NCBI RefSeq assembly: GCF_019711515.1
Contig: NZ_JAIGNO010000002.1
Span: 434,001-498,000, forward strand
DNA length: 64,000 nucleotides
Origin: Qipengyuania qiaonensis
Lineage (GTDB): Bacteria; Pseudomonadota; Alphaproteobacteria; Sphingomonadales; Sphingomonadaceae
Direction: 5' to 3'
Position 1 is the first letter of the stretch, and each line of letters starts with the position of its first letter. Positions 29,031 to 38,671 of this stretch are shown one piece after another. Below the pieces are notes generated by a model that was given only the letters and a program-made list of their open reading frames with translations, had not been told where the DNA came from and searched no databases. Made by a program: the position numbers and the translations under genes.

Positions 29031-29969
29031 ATGACCACGCCCGCCGCCATCCGTATCGACAATCTCGTCAAGGAATATGCCTCGCCCGGTCCGGGCGAAC
29101 CGCCAAAGCTCGCACTCAAGGGTGTCAGCTTCGATGTACCCCAGGGCGGTATTTTCGGCCTGCTGGGCCCCAACGGCGCGGGCAAGTCGACTCTCATCAA
29201 CATACTTGCGGGACTGGTGCGCAAGACGGGCGGCAGTGCGGAAATCTGGGGTTTCGACATCGGCGACAACCCGCGCAATGCCAAACGTTCGATCGGGATC
29301 GTGCCGCAGGAGATCGTTTTCGACCCGTTCTTCACTCCCTTCGAAGTGCTGGAGAACCAGGCTGGCTTCTACGGCATCCCGAAAGCCGAACGGCGTAGCG
29401 AGGAGCTGCTCAAGGCAGTCCATCTATGGGACAAGCGCGATGCCTATGCCCGTACGCTGTCGGGCGGAATGAAGCGCCGTCTGCTGATCGCCAAGGCAAT
29501 GGTGCATTCGCCGCCGGTTCTGGTTCTGGACGAACCGACTGCCGGCGTCGACGTCGAGTTGCGTCGCCAACTCTGGGAACTGGTCACCGAACTGAACGAT
29601 CAGGGCGTGACGGTGGTGCTGACCACGCACTACCTCGAGGAAGCGGAGCAATTATGCGATCGGATTGCCATCATCAATCATGGCGAGCTGATTGCCGACA
29701 AGCCGACCCGCGATCTCGTCGGCATGGCGCGGGAGAAGATCGTCTCGGTCACGGTGGACAAGGACCTCGGCGGACCGATCATGGAAGAGGCATTTACCAG
29801 GGCGGAGGTCATCGAGCCGCGCCGGCTGGAAATCACCTACGACCGCGACAAGGCTAGCGCGGGTCAGGTGCTCGCCATCGTTCAGAGCCATGGCTATGCG
29901 ATAGAGGACGTGACCACGCGCGAGGCGGATCTGGAGGATGTGTTCGTCCAGTTGACGGGAGCGGGGTGA
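29031..29969 (+). CDS. ABC transporter ATP-binding protein (ABC-2 export type)
   Basis: The ATG at 29031 gives 312 residues. Walker A is GPNGAGKSTL near residue 45, the signature LSGGMKRRLLIAKAM near 143, Walker B VLVLDEPTAGVD near 163, and the switch His follows in VLTTHYLEEAEQ. A C-terminal region of about 80 residues is typical of ABC-2 exporters such as YadG. The permease partner usually sits next to this gene, but none is found on either side, so it must be elsewhere or the ATPase is an orphan. Confidence 0.88.
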   Translation: MTTPAAIRIDNLVKEYASPGPGEPPKLALKGVSFDVPQGGIFGLLGPNGAGKSTLINILAGLVRKTGGSAEIWGFDIGDNPRNAKRSIGIVPQEIVFDPFFTPFEVLENQAGFYGIPKAERRSEELLKAVHLWDKRDAYARTLSGGMKRRLLIAKAMVHSPPVLVLDEPTAGVDVELRRQLWELVTELNDQGVTVVLTTHYLEEAEQLCDRIAIINHGELIADKPTRDLVGMAREKIVSVTVDKDLGGPIMEEAFTRAEVIEPRRLEITYDRDKASAGQVLAIVQSHGYAIEDVTTREADLEDVFVQLTGAG

Positions 29970-29983
29970 ACCCTCCGGCTCGG

Positions 29984-30172
29984 CTACATGAAGGCGCGGG
30001 GCCCCAGACCGGCATCCTTGACCCGCTGCAGGCCCCAGTGATGCGGCTCGATTTCTTCCATCGGTGCCTTGCAATTGCGGCAGCGCCCGACCTGTTGTCC
30101 CGCCGCGCGCTTTACATTCGTGCGATCCACGCTGTGCTTCCCGACAGCGCAGGCGATACGTCCCAATCCCAT
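29984..30172 (-). CDS. Small conserved-looking CxxC protein
   Basis: The product has 62 residues from an ATG with a GAGGG site upstream. It carries one CRNC pair near residue 31 and an EEIEPHHWGLQRVKDAGLGP tail. The CxxC and nearby His residues could bind zinc. It lies in the gap between the ABC ATPase and nadB on the opposite strand. Coding character is suggested by the codon use and the ribosome site, but the frame is short, so I hold this with moderate confidence. Confidence 0.5.
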   Translation of the reverse strand: MGLGRIACAVGKHSVDRTNVKRAAGQQVGRCRNCKAPMEEIEPHHWGLQRVKDAGLGPRAFM

Positions 30173-30383
30173 TAGCGACCCTCTGCGTTCCGTGTTGAAT
30201 GCCCCCGCTGGATTCGCGCATTAATGCGACAGCAGTTTGACGTTAACCCCGCTGCGCCGAATCGTTGCTGGTGTGCCGCGAGTTCTGGATCCGGGGCAGT
30301 CGGTGAGTGGGAATGATTCGCCGATCGTTTTGGCCAAACCTGTTTTTCTTGCCGGCCGCATCGTGGACAGCCATGACGCGCGC

Positions 30384-31970
30384 ATGACAAACACTTCCCA
30401 CGACGTCCTCGTCATCGGTTCCGGGGCGGCCGGCCTTACCGCTGCTCTAGCGCTGGCCCAGACCAAGAAAGTGCTGGTGCTCGCCAAAGGACGGCTGGAC
30501 AGCGGCTCGACGGCCTGGGCGCAGGGTGGGATTGCGGCGGTGCTCGACACCGGAGACACGTTCGAGAACCACATTCGCGATACGATGATTGCCGGTGCGG
30601 GCCTCAACGATCGGGAAACGGTGGAATTCGTGATCGAGCGCGCGCCTTCTTCGATCGACAGGCTGTGCGAACTGGGCGTGCCATTCAATCGCGAAGAGGG
30701 CGACCTTCATCTCACCCGGGAAGGGGGGCATTCGCATCGCCGGATCGTCCATGTGAACGACGCGACCGGCTGGGCTGTCCAGGCCGCCTTGCTCAAGGCC
30801 GCGGAAGAGAACCCGAACATCACCCTGCTGCCGGGGCAGAGTTGCATCGATCTCGTTACCGGCCGCAATCAGGCCGACTATTCGGGTTCGGGCCGCGTTT
30901 GGGGGGCCTATGCGCTGGACGAGGCAAGCGGCAAGGTGGTGGCACATGTCGCCCGCGCAACGGTGTTGGCAGCAGGCGGTGCCGGCCGCGTTTACCTGTT
31001 CAGTACCGCGCCTCGGGGCGCGACGGGCGACGGGATCGCGATGGCGTGGCGCGCGGGCGCACGCGTCTCCAATATGGAGATGATGCAGTTCCACCCGACC
31101 TGCCTGTACAATCTCGAGGTCAAGAATTTCCTGATTACCGAAGCGTTGCGCGGCGAGGGCGGTCATCTGATCAATCCCCGCACTGGCAAGCGCTACATGG
31201 AATTCTACGATCCGGAACGGATGGAACTGGCACCGCGCGACATCGTAGCGCGAGCCAACGATTCCGAGATCAAGCGGTTCGGCCTCGACTACGTCCATCT
31301 CGACATCAGTCACCAGCCACCCGAATTCGTGAGATCCCATTTCCCCACGATCCACGAAAAGCTTCTCGGGCTCGGGATAGACATTACGACAGACCCGATC
31401 CCCGTGGTCCCGGCGCAGCACTACACCTGTGGCGGTATAAAGATCGGGCTCGACGCCAGAACCGATCTGCCGGGGCTATGGGCGGCCGGAGAATGCACCG
31501 AAAGCGGTCTGCATGGGGCCAATCGACTCGCTTCGAACAGCTTGCTGGAATGCTTCGTCTTCGGCGAGGCGGCGGCCAGGGACATACTCGAATGCTGGGA
31601 CCGGCTCGACGATCCGCCGGACATCCTGCCGTGGGACGAAAGCCGCGTGACCGATTCCGACGAAGAGGTCGTGATCAAGCAGAACTGGACAGAAATCCGC
31701 CGCTTCATGTGGAATTATGTCGGCATCGTGCGCACCACCAAGCGTTTGGAGCGCGCCGCTCACCGTATTCGTCTACTACGCGAGGAGGTTGAGGATTACT
31801 ACGGTCACTTCCGGGTGACTACCGATCTCATCGAGCTCAGGAACCTGCTCGCATGCGCCGACCTGATCGTGCGAAGTGCGCTGAAGCGGCACGAAAGCCG
31901 CGGGCTGCATTACACGCTCGACTATCCGAAAACCGATGGGACCAGTCACGATACGGTTCTCGTGCCCTAG
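30384..31970 (+). CDS. nadB: L-aspartate oxidase
   Basis: The ATG at 30384 gives 528 residues. The FAD-binding motif VLVIGSGAAGLTAALALA is at the N-terminus. The flavoprotein signature SGSTAWAQGGIAAVLD follows near residue 40, and ANRLASNSLLECFVFGEAAA near 390. It oxidises L-aspartate to iminoaspartate, the first step of de novo NAD synthesis. nadA and nadC are not adjacent here. It converges on the PilZ gene with only seven bases between the stops. Confidence 0.95.
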   Translation: MTNTSHDVLVIGSGAAGLTAALALAQTKKVLVLAKGRLDSGSTAWAQGGIAAVLDTGDTFENHIRDTMIAGAGLNDRETVEFVIERAPSSIDRLCELGVPFNREEGDLHLTREGGHSHRRIVHVNDATGWAVQAALLKAAEENPNITLLPGQSCIDLVTGRNQADYSGSGRVWGAYALDEASGKVVAHVARATVLAAGGAGRVYLFSTAPRGATGDGIAMAWRAGARVSNMEMMQFHPTCLYNLEVKNFLITEALRGEGGHLINPRTGKRYMEFYDPERMELAPRDIVARANDSEIKRFGLDYVHLDISHQPPEFVRSHFPTIHEKLLGLGIDITTDPIPVVPAQHYTCGGIKIGLDARTDLPGLWAAGECTESGLHGANRLASNSLLECFVFGEAAARDILECWDRLDDPPDILPWDESRVTDSDEEVVIKQNWTEIRRFMWNYVGIVRTTKRLERAAHRIRLLREEVEDYYGHFRVTTDLIELRNLLACADLIVRSALKRHESRGLHYTLDYPKTDGTSHDTVLVP

Positions 31971-31977
31971 AGAGAAA

Positions 31978-32343
31978 CTAGTCGGTGAGCCCGGGATCCG
32001 GCCGCATCGGTGGAAGCCCTCTGCCGAACCGGTCACTCGGTCCCTCGTCATGCGTATACTTGATGGTGTTCAGGAGGAAATACTTGACGGTGGCCTCGCC
32101 CAGCTTGCGGTGAAAGCGGACACCGATCTCGTCGCCATCGACCCATGCGATCTCGCCCGAAACGGCGACGCCTTCGAGCAAAGTGACGGTAACCGCGTTG
32201 CCGGTCGCCGGATGCGCGCCGCCACCGGAAATCATGCAGCCGTCGCGCGACAGGTTCAGCATTCTGCCCCGCATTGCCGTTTCATCGACAGAGAACAGCA
32301 CTTCGTCGTTGGTCTTGGCGCGCTCGCTCTTACGCTTTTCCAT
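31978..32343 (-). CDS. PilZ-domain protein
   Basis: The ATG at 32343 gives 121 residues. A PilZ domain begins at the N-terminus with the RKSER motif (the RxxxR c-di-GMP contact) and the NLSRDGCMI segment (D/NxSxxG). It should bind cyclic di-GMP and act as a small receptor. A diguanylate cyclase is encoded at 37332 and a flagellar locus at the left end of the window, so a motility link is possible. The C-terminal 30 residues are basic and disordered. Confidence 0.82.
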   Translation of the reverse strand: MEKRKSERAKTNDEVLFSVDETAMRGRMLNLSRDGCMISGGGAHPATGNAVTVTLLEGVAVSGEIAWVDGDEIGVRFHRKLGEATVKYFLLNTIKYTHDEGPSDRFGRGLPPMRPDPGLTD

Positions 32344-32544
32344 CCCTATGCCCCCAAAGGATCGGATCTCTATACCACAAACCACCATGAAAATTGCTAA
32401 CTCGTATTGTAGCGAAGCGACAACGGCGCACAACTTTGGTTAATGGGCGGTGGAAAACCCCGCGATCCGCTGGGAGGCTACGCAATGGACAATTCCGCGC
32501 AAATCGGGTGAAGTTCCGGCAGTTTGGAACGGGGGGATCGTCAA

Positions 32545-33435
32545 GTGCCTAAGGTTACCGCGAACGGGATCGAAATCCATTACGAGGAACATGGCGACAA
32601 GGCAGGCCCGGCGATGCTGCTGATAATGGGTTTCGCCGCGCAGCTTACCCTGTGGCCGGACGAACTGGTCGAAGCGCTCGTGGATCGCGGCTTCAGGGTG
32701 ATCCGTTACGACAATCGCGATATCGGCCTCAGCCACAAATTCGACGGTATCAAGGCTCCCGGCCTGATCAAGATGACCCTGTTGTCAAAGATCGGCCTCA
32801 CACCGAAAGTACCCTATACGCTTGCCGACATGGCCGATGACGGGGCCGGCCTGCTCGACGCGCTCGGGATCGACAAGGCGCATATCGTCGGCGCCAGCAT
32901 GGGCGGCATGATCGCCCAGCACTTCGCCTCGCGCCACGCCGGGAAATGCCTTTCGCTGACCTCCGTTTTCTCGACGACAGGCAATCCCAAACTGCCACCC
33001 GCCCGGCCCGAAGCGATGAAGGCCCTGATTACGAGGCCGGCCAGCACGGATGAGGAAATCTTGGTCGAACACGGGATGATGCTCGCGCGCACGATCGGCT
33101 CGCCCGGCTATCCGGCCGAGGAGGTGCGTTTGCGCGAGCGAACCCGCGCGGGCGTTCGCCGCAGCTTCTATCCCGAAGGCCCGACCCGGCACCTTTCGGC
33201 GATTGTGGCCGATGGCGACCGGCGCAAGATGCTGAAAGACATCGCGGTGCCCACGCTCGTGCTGCATGGCGAGGACGATCCGCTGGTCCCCTGCGAGGGC
33301 GGTAGAGATACGGCAGCCTGTATTCCCGGGGCGAAGCTGAAGACCATACCCGGCTGGGGGCATGACCTGCCGCTGGAACTGGTCGACGACATCGCCGATG
33401 CCATTGCTGCGCATGCCAGGGCGAGCGTCGACTAG
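32545..33435 (+). CDS. Alpha/beta-hydrolase
   Basis: The GTG at 32545 is preferred because a G-rich ribosome site precedes it; an upstream TTG at 32524 is the alternative. The 296-residue product has the nucleophile elbow GASMGG near residue 110, the acid in LHGEDDPLVP, and the His in GWGHDLPLEL. The oxyanion region MGFAAQLTLWPDEL is near residue 32. The family includes esterases, epoxide hydrolases and haloperoxidases. The substrate is not evident. Confidence 0.85.
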   Translation: MPKVTANGIEIHYEEHGDKAGPAMLLIMGFAAQLTLWPDELVEALVDRGFRVIRYDNRDIGLSHKFDGIKAPGLIKMTLLSKIGLTPKVPYTLADMADDGAGLLDALGIDKAHIVGASMGGMIAQHFASRHAGKCLSLTSVFSTTGNPKLPPARPEAMKALITRPASTDEEILVEHGMMLARTIGSPGYPAEEVRLRERTRAGVRRSFYPEGPTRHLSAIVADGDRRKMLKDIAVPTLVLHGEDDPLVPCEGGRDTAACIPGAKLKTIPGWGHDLPLELVDDIADAIAAHARASVD

Positions 33436-33680
33436 TCTTCCTCGTTCTCGGGAGCAGCCAGTTCCTTCCGCCGGCTTTCGATCTTCGGCCGCAGGAAACC
33501 CCACCAGCCTGCATTGGCCGCGACGGAGGCCCAAAAGAAGCCGTCCTTAACCGCCTGCGGCATATCGGGCAGGGCGACGAAGCGCGCATAGACAGCCGTG
33601 CTGGCCCAGAACCACAATGCCGCACAGATGGTGATCGCGCGCTGGTGACGGTCGAGCAATTCGATGAAGCGGTCGAGCAT
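33432..33680 (-). CDS. Small membrane protein, function unknown
   Basis: The 82-residue product has two hydrophobic stretches, about 15-33 (AITICAALWFWASTAVYARF) and 46-62, and a charged C-terminal tail (PKIESRRKELAAPENEED). No family is recognised. Its stop overlaps the end of the hydrolase gene, so the two converge tightly. Confidence 0.6.
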   Translation of the reverse strand: MLDRFIELLDRHQRAITICAALWFWASTAVYARFVALPDMPQAVKDGFFWASVAANAGWWGFLRPKIESRRKELAAPENEED

Positions 33681-34122
33681 CGTCTGGTTCCCCTCACGCC
33701 GTCTAGAACGTCGATGCGTGACCGGGCAAGCCGTCCACCCAGCCCAATTGATCGACCAATGACATCTGTCGTTCGACGGCGGGACGAACGGAAAATTACC
33801 GGTGGCGCCCTCCAGACGTGAGTCGCTTTCGCGCTGCTATTTGTTTGTTGCTCGTTGCCGGAATTACCAAACAGCTATTCCATCCATTATCTCTCCCCGG
33901 TCTCATGAAATTGCACGGCGGGTCGTTTGGCGGTCTCTGGCTGGCCGGTTTGACATGGTGTGGCCGGTGCGTACCGTGCTGGGCAGGACTTTCGGCAACC
34001 GCAGACGCCAACGGGTCCCGATCGACCAACGATCGTGAATCAAGGGATTGCCGCCCGCCCGAGCGGGATGTGCGTCACGAAACTGCGGCCGATCATCTTT
34101 TTGAGTTGGAAAGGATGATCCG
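33681..34122. other. Intergenic region with no recognised gene
   Basis: It spans about 440 bases. Open frames here are short and without family resemblance. An AAGGA-type ribosome site for the next gene lies near 34110. No RNA gene or repeat was recognised. Confidence 0.5.
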
Positions 34123-34605
34123 ATGAAGACCCCCTATATTTTCCTTGCCGGCACTCTGCTGGCGTTCTCGGCTCCCGCGGCATCGCAAGACATCTTCGTC
34201 TCGGCGGAGGCAGCCGCCGTGGAGGCGGTATCGCGCGATCTCGACCGCAAACTTGCTGCAGCCTACACGCCACGCACCCAGCCGCTTGGCGAGGGCGTGG
34301 CAATCGTGCGTTTCGAGCGCGGAGCGGACGGCTTGCCCATAAATGTCGAAATCTATCGCAAGTCGGGCAATTTCGGCGTCGACCGGCTGGCGCGCCATGC
34401 CGTGTCCCGGCTTGGTCGCAACGCCCCTCTCCCGCATACCGGCATCCCCGGGCAGAGCTACCAGGCCAACATCATCGTTGCGAACAGCATGAAATCGCAT
34501 GCCGAACTGGCCGCCCAACTGGCCAAGCTGGAAGTGAAGCGCCTCGCCGATCCCGGTGAGCGCGCCGTTCTTGCCTTCACCCCGGCACCCCGCAAGGAAA
34601 GCTAG
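34123..34605 (+). CDS. Periplasmic protein with a TonB C-terminal-like domain
   Basis: The product has 160 residues with a Sec signal peptide (about 1-21, ending PAASQ). The region GVAIVRFERGADGLPINVEI and the following DRLARHAVSRLGRNAPLP resemble the TonB C-terminal fold. There is no N-terminal membrane anchor beyond the signal peptide and no Pro-rich spacer, so it is not a classical TonB. A stand-alone periplasmic TonB_C protein is the best description. An autonomous role is unknown. Confidence 0.6.
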   Translation: MKTPYIFLAGTLLAFSAPAASQDIFVSAEAAAVEAVSRDLDRKLAAAYTPRTQPLGEGVAIVRFERGADGLPINVEIYRKSGNFGVDRLARHAVSRLGRNAPLPHTGIPGQSYQANIIVANSMKSHAELAAQLAKLEVKRLADPGERAVLAFTPAPRKES

Positions 34606-35169
34606 GCCCGAGCCGCCCGGCCAGGTTCTTCGGCGTTGTCGCGTCCCCGCGCTGCGGGCGGGTGTGCGGCAGCGCCGGAGTCGCGTCTGGTAGCCTGCGG
34701 ACAGGCATTTTCGATTCCAAAATTGCGTGCGTGGATTCGAATGAATCTCAAGCCGGCACGATGATTTTTGCCCGCATGTTTTTTTTTCACGGATTCATTT
34801 TCGGGCTTGCGTCTCCGCTAAGTCCAGCTTGATCCACGCGTCGCGGCGTTTGACCGGGATAGGACACCCGGCCTACCAGCCCTGATCGAACATTAAAAAC
34901 TCATTTACGGTCTTGCGCCGGAGTCCCGCCTGATTCACTATCTAGTGGTCGGGATACCGGGGGTACCCACAAGACCTAGCTATCTGCAGCGTGCTCCCCA
35001 TATGGGAGAGGACCTGCTTTTGCGCCGGGCCTGTGGGAACAAGGGGGATAAGTTTTCGCCCCGGAGCGGCATAAAATTGCTAGGCGGGGGACGGTCCCGC
35101 CGACTCGAACACAAGCGGAACGTGCGCATCCCGGAAGGGAGCGTGCGCAGCACTCAAACGGCGGGGCAG
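34606..35169. other. Long upstream region of nrdA
   Basis: It holds about 560 bases without a supported gene. The NrdR-type box at 34936-34947 lies in it, leaving a leader of some 220 bases before the nrdA ATG. The leader contains small inverted repeats, for example CTCCC/GGGAG around 34994-35008 and GGCGGG/CCCGCC around 35083-35102. I found no cobalamin box or other known riboswitch core. Confidence 0.5.
34936..34947. promoter_or_regulatory. NrdR-type box upstream of nrdA
   Basis: CACTATCTAGTG has perfect CACTA/TAGTG arms and matches the NrdR box pattern. It lies about 220 bases upstream of nrdA. A related sequence, TTCACTATATGAGTCG, precedes nrdB at 39071-39086. NrdR represses ribonucleotide reductase genes in response to nucleotide state. 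Confidence 0.7.
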
Positions 35170-37203
35170 ATGATGGATTTCAAGAGCGGGGACGATACGG
35201 CGATGGCATTGGATCTGGATACGCAGGACACCGTCGACGAGCCCATAAAGAAGAAGAAAGCAGTCGCCATGGACAAGTCTGACAAGGGCAGCGAAGCGCT
35301 GGTCCAGGAAGCGGCCGGCGAAGTGCTGGCGGGCGCAGTGGCGACTGCCGCGGCGGAAGCAGCCAAGGCCGGCAAGGACGATAGCAAGAAGGTGCTCGAT
35401 CGCCGCTTCGACGTGCGGATCGACGAGAGCCGCGATGCCCTGCTGACCGAATTCGGCAAGGAAACACTGACCGATCGCTATCTTCTTCCGGGCGAACAAT
35501 ATCAGGATCTGTTCGCCCGCGTCGCCGACTATTTCGCCGACGACCAGGAGCACGCGCAGCGGCTTTACGACTATATCTCGAACCTCTGGTTCATGCCGGC
35601 CACGCCCGTGCTGTCGAATGGCGGCACCACGCGCGGCCTGCCGATCAGTTGCTACCTCAACTCGGTCAGCGACAGTCTCGACGGGATCGTCAACACCTGG
35701 AACGAGAACGTCTGGCTCGCATCCAAGGGCGGCGGCATCGGCACCTACTGGGGCAATGTTCGCGGCATCGGCGAACCGGTCGGCCTGAACGGCAAGACCA
35801 GCGGCATCATTCCCTTCGTGCGCGTGATGGACAGCCTGACGCTCGCGATCAGTCAGGGTTCGCTACGGCGCGGTTCGGCCGCCTGCTATATCGACATCAC
35901 CCATCCGGAGATCGAGGAATTCCTCGAAATCCGCAAACCCTCGGGCGATTTCAACCGCAAGGCGCTGAACCTGCACCACGGCGTGCTGGTGACCGATGCC
36001 TTCATGGAAGCGGTGCGCAATGGCGAGGAATTCGACCTCGTTTCCCCGCGCGACGGTTCAGTCCGCAAGACGGTCGATGCGCGCAGCCTCTTCCAGAAGC
36101 TGGTCGAAACCCGTCTCGCCACGGGCGAGCCCTATATCGTCTTCTCCGACACGGTGAACCGGATGATGCCCAAGCATCACCGCGAACTCGGCCTCAAGGT
36201 CTCGACCTCGAATCTGTGCGCCGAAATCACCCTGCCGACCGGGATCGACCACCTCGGCAACGATCGCACCGCAGTATGTTGCCTGTCCTCGCTCAACCTG
36301 GAAAAGTGGGACGAGTGGAACGGCGACAAGCAGTTCATCGAGGACGTCATGCGCTTCCTCGATAATGTGCTGCAGGACTATATCGACCGCGCGCCCGACG
36401 AGATGGCCCGCGCCAAATATTCTGCCATGCGCGAACGCAGCGTCGGCATGGGCGTGATGGGCTTCCACTCCTTCCTGCAGAGCAAGGGTATCGGCTTCGA
36501 AAGCCCGATGGCCAAGGTGTGGAACCTCAAGATGTTCAAGCACATCAGCGGCAAGGCGGAGGAAGCCTCGCTCGTGCTCGCCCAGGAACGCGGTGCCTGC
36601 CCCGACGCGGAAGAAACCGGCGCCATGGAACGCTTCAGCTGCAAGATGGCGATCGCGCCGACCGCCTCGATCAGCATCATCTGTGGCGGCACCAGCGCCT
36701 GCATCGAACCCATCCCGGCCAATATCTACACGCACAAGACGCTGTCGGGCTCGTTCATCGTCAAGAACCCGTATCTGGAAAAGATTCTCGACAAGAAGAG
36801 CAAGAATTCGACCAATATCTGGAACTCGATTCTCGAGCGGGGCGGCAGCGTCCAGCATCTCGATTTCCTGACGCCGGAAGAAAAGGCCGCGTTCAAGACC
36901 AGCTTCGAAATCGACCAGCGCTGGCTGCTAGAATTCGCTGCCGACCGTGCGCCCTATATCGACCAGGCGCAGTCGCTGAACCTGTTCATCCCGGCCGATG
37001 TCGACAAGTGGGACCTGATGATGCTGCACTTCCAGGCATGGGAGAAGGGCATCAAGTCGCTCTATTACCTGCGGTCCAAGAGCGTGCAGCGCGCCGGTTT
37101 TGCGGGCGGGGTGGAAGCCGACAACACCGCCGATGCCGCCAAATACGAACTGGCCGCCGGCGGCGAGCAGACCGATTACGAGGAATGCCTCGCCTGCCAG
37201 TAG
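35170..37203 (+). CDS. nrdA: Ribonucleoside-diphosphate reductase, large (alpha) subunit
   Basis: The ATG at 35170 (or 35173) is preferred to the far upstream start at 34945, which would put the NrdR box in the gene. The product has 677 residues. Active-site cysteines appear in LPISCYLNSV and SNLCAEITLP, the radical-transfer tyrosines in SLYYLRSKSV, and the redox pair in the C-terminal ECLACQ. The first 80 residues are a charged, Ala/Lys-rich extension. With NrdB it reduces ribonucleotides to deoxyribonucleotides (class I). nrdB lies two genes away rather than adjacent. Confidence 0.93.
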   Translation: MMDFKSGDDTAMALDLDTQDTVDEPIKKKKAVAMDKSDKGSEALVQEAAGEVLAGAVATAAAEAAKAGKDDSKKVLDRRFDVRIDESRDALLTEFGKETLTDRYLLPGEQYQDLFARVADYFADDQEHAQRLYDYISNLWFMPATPVLSNGGTTRGLPISCYLNSVSDSLDGIVNTWNENVWLASKGGGIGTYWGNVRGIGEPVGLNGKTSGIIPFVRVMDSLTLAISQGSLRRGSAACYIDITHPEIEEFLEIRKPSGDFNRKALNLHHGVLVTDAFMEAVRNGEEFDLVSPRDGSVRKTVDARSLFQKLVETRLATGEPYIVFSDTVNRMMPKHHRELGLKVSTSNLCAEITLPTGIDHLGNDRTAVCCLSSLNLEKWDEWNGDKQFIEDVMRFLDNVLQDYIDRAPDEMARAKYSAMRERSVGMGVMGFHSFLQSKGIGFESPMAKVWNLKMFKHISGKAEEASLVLAQERGACPDAEETGAMERFSCKMAIAPTASISIICGGTSACIEPIPANIYTHKTLSGSFIVKNPYLEKILDKKSKNSTNIWNSILERGGSVQHLDFLTPEEKAAFKTSFEIDQRWLLEFAADRAPYIDQAQSLNLFIPADVDKWDLMMLHFQAWEKGIKSLYYLRSKSVQRAGFAGGVEADNTADAAKYELAAGGEQTDYEECLACQ

Positions 37204-37331
37204 CCGCGTTATAGTCCAGTTCTGCCAGATCGAGGCCGCCTTCCATCGGGACTGGCGGCATCGAACTTATGCTGGCTGTTCGCCCAAGTTTGCCATTTAG
37301 CCCGCTTGCGGCGGCGGCCGAGAAGCGGGCA

Positions 37332-38528
37332 TTAAGCGGCCACCGAACAGCGGTTTCGCCCCTCCGCCTTGGCGCGGTAGAGTGCGCTGTCGGCGCGCGA
37401 CAGCATCTCTTCCAGCACGGGCGTATCCGGCCCTTGATGCAGGGCAATGCCGATGCTGGCGGTGCAGGTCGCGGTGGAGGCGCCAGCATTGTGCTCTATC
37501 TCGATCCGTTCGATGGCGATGCGCAGGTCTTCCGCGATCGCGTGCGCCTGGGCCGCATCGTCGGCATTCAGCAGGATGACAAATTCCTCCCCGCCGAAGC
37601 GCGCGGCCAGCCCGCCATGACGGTTGGCGGTGTGCCGCATCACTTCCGCCACGGCGCGGAGGCAGGAATCGCCCGCCTGGTGGCCCCAGCGATCGTTGAA
37701 AGCCTTGAAATGATCCAGGTCCAGCATGAACAGCGCGGTATCTCCCCGCCCCGCGGTTGCCGTTTTCGCGTAGTGTTCGGCAAACACGGTCTTGGTCCGG
37801 CGACGATTGGCGAGGCCGGTCAGCGGATCTTCCATCGACAGTTCGATGAGGCGGGCATTGCTGCCTTCGAGCGTGGCGGCTCTGCTCCCCGCCTCGATCG
37901 TAAGCAGCAGGTTGCGTCGTTCGAGCCAGTGGACGCGGTGGGCGATGGCGGTTGCCGTTCCCGCGGCGAGAATCATGATCGCGATGAACGCGTTGGACTG
38001 GATGACATCGCCGCGGTTCATGAGGAAGAACGAGCCGATCACGCTGAGATAGAGCAGGACGAAGCCGATCAGCGCCCATCCCCGGAAAGGGAGAACGGGG
38101 AGCGCCAGCGCCAGCAGCGTTACAACGCCCAGGGCCAGCATCGCGTCGGAGGGCGAGGGCACGAACAGGCTGGCAAAGGCCATGCTGAATGCAAACCCCG
38201 TCAGCGAAAACGCGATCAAGAGCTTCTGCAGCCACAGCATCTGGCGCGGCAGCAGCAGCGCGACGGACGCCAGCGGCACGACGAGCCCGAGCCTTACCGC
38301 CGCGATTTCCCCCAGATGACCGGGTGCGACCAGCAGATCTGTAATCAGCGAGAGTACCGCAACGGGGAGGGTGAGGAGCAGGACGAAGCGTCCCTCGCGA
38401 TGATGCGTTTCCGCGAGAGCCTGCTCGACTGTATTGCGCAGCTCTTTGTCCCACGCCGAAACCGGGTGGTTGCCGACAAGCGCGGCATGCGCCGCTCTGG
38501 CGAGGTCGAAATCTTGCGCCGGGTCCAT
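37332..38528 (-). CDS. Diguanylate cyclase with a multi-helix membrane sensor
   Basis: The ATG at 38528 gives 398 residues. Residues about 50-215 carry six hydrophobic helices. The GGDEF domain covers about 238-395, with DPLTGLANRRRTKTVFAEHY and the active-site RFGGEEFVILL. The position of the inhibitory I-site (RxxD five residues before GGEEF) reads RHGG, so feedback control by c-di-GMP is probably lost. The enzyme makes c-di-GMP from two GTP. A PilZ protein is encoded nearby at 31978. It converges on nrdA. Confidence 0.9.
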   Translation of the reverse strand: MDPAQDFDLARAAHAALVGNHPVSAWDKELRNTVEQALAETHHREGRFVLLLTLPVAVLSLITDLLVAPGHLGEIAAVRLGLVVPLASVALLLPRQMLWLQKLLIAFSLTGFAFSMAFASLFVPSPSDAMLALGVVTLLALALPVLPFRGWALIGFVLLYLSVIGSFFLMNRGDVIQSNAFIAIMILAAGTATAIAHRVHWLERRNLLLTIEAGSRAATLEGSNARLIELSMEDPLTGLANRRRTKTVFAEHYAKTATAGRGDTALFMLDLDHFKAFNDRWGHQAGDSCLRAVAEVMRHTANRHGGLAARFGGEEFVILLNADDAAQAHAIAEDLRIAIERIEIEHNAGASTATCTASIGIALHQGPDTPVLEEMLSRADSALYRAKAEGRNRCSVAA

Positions 38529-38604
38529 TCGTGGGCGCGTACTTACTCGAATACCGCCGCCGTGCAATGACTTACGTCGATTTCGGAGCCATTAAGAATG
38601 CGCA

Positions 38605-38635
38605 AGCCCCGCACCCGAAATGTCGGTGCGGGGCT
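38605..38635 (-). terminator. GC-rich hairpin between the cyclase gene and the small zinc-ribbon-like gene
   Basis: AGCCCCGCACC and GGTGCGGGGCT form an 11-base-pair stem with a 9-base loop. It lies downstream of the small leftward gene at 38672 and upstream of the leftward cyclase gene, so it may end the former's transcript. The T-run after the stem is weak. Confidence 0.55.
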
Positions 38636-38671
38636 GATTAAATCCGCACGGAGTTCGGGCTGCTGTGGTGG

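Noticed and set aside
34606-35169. Cobalamin riboswitch in the nrdA leader
   Set aside because: No cobalamin box was found and the reductase is class I, which does not use cobalamin.
34945-35169. N-terminal extension of nrdA to the first possible start
   Set aside because: It would begin within the NrdR box, has no family similarity and lacks a ribosome site; the ATG at 35170 fits better.
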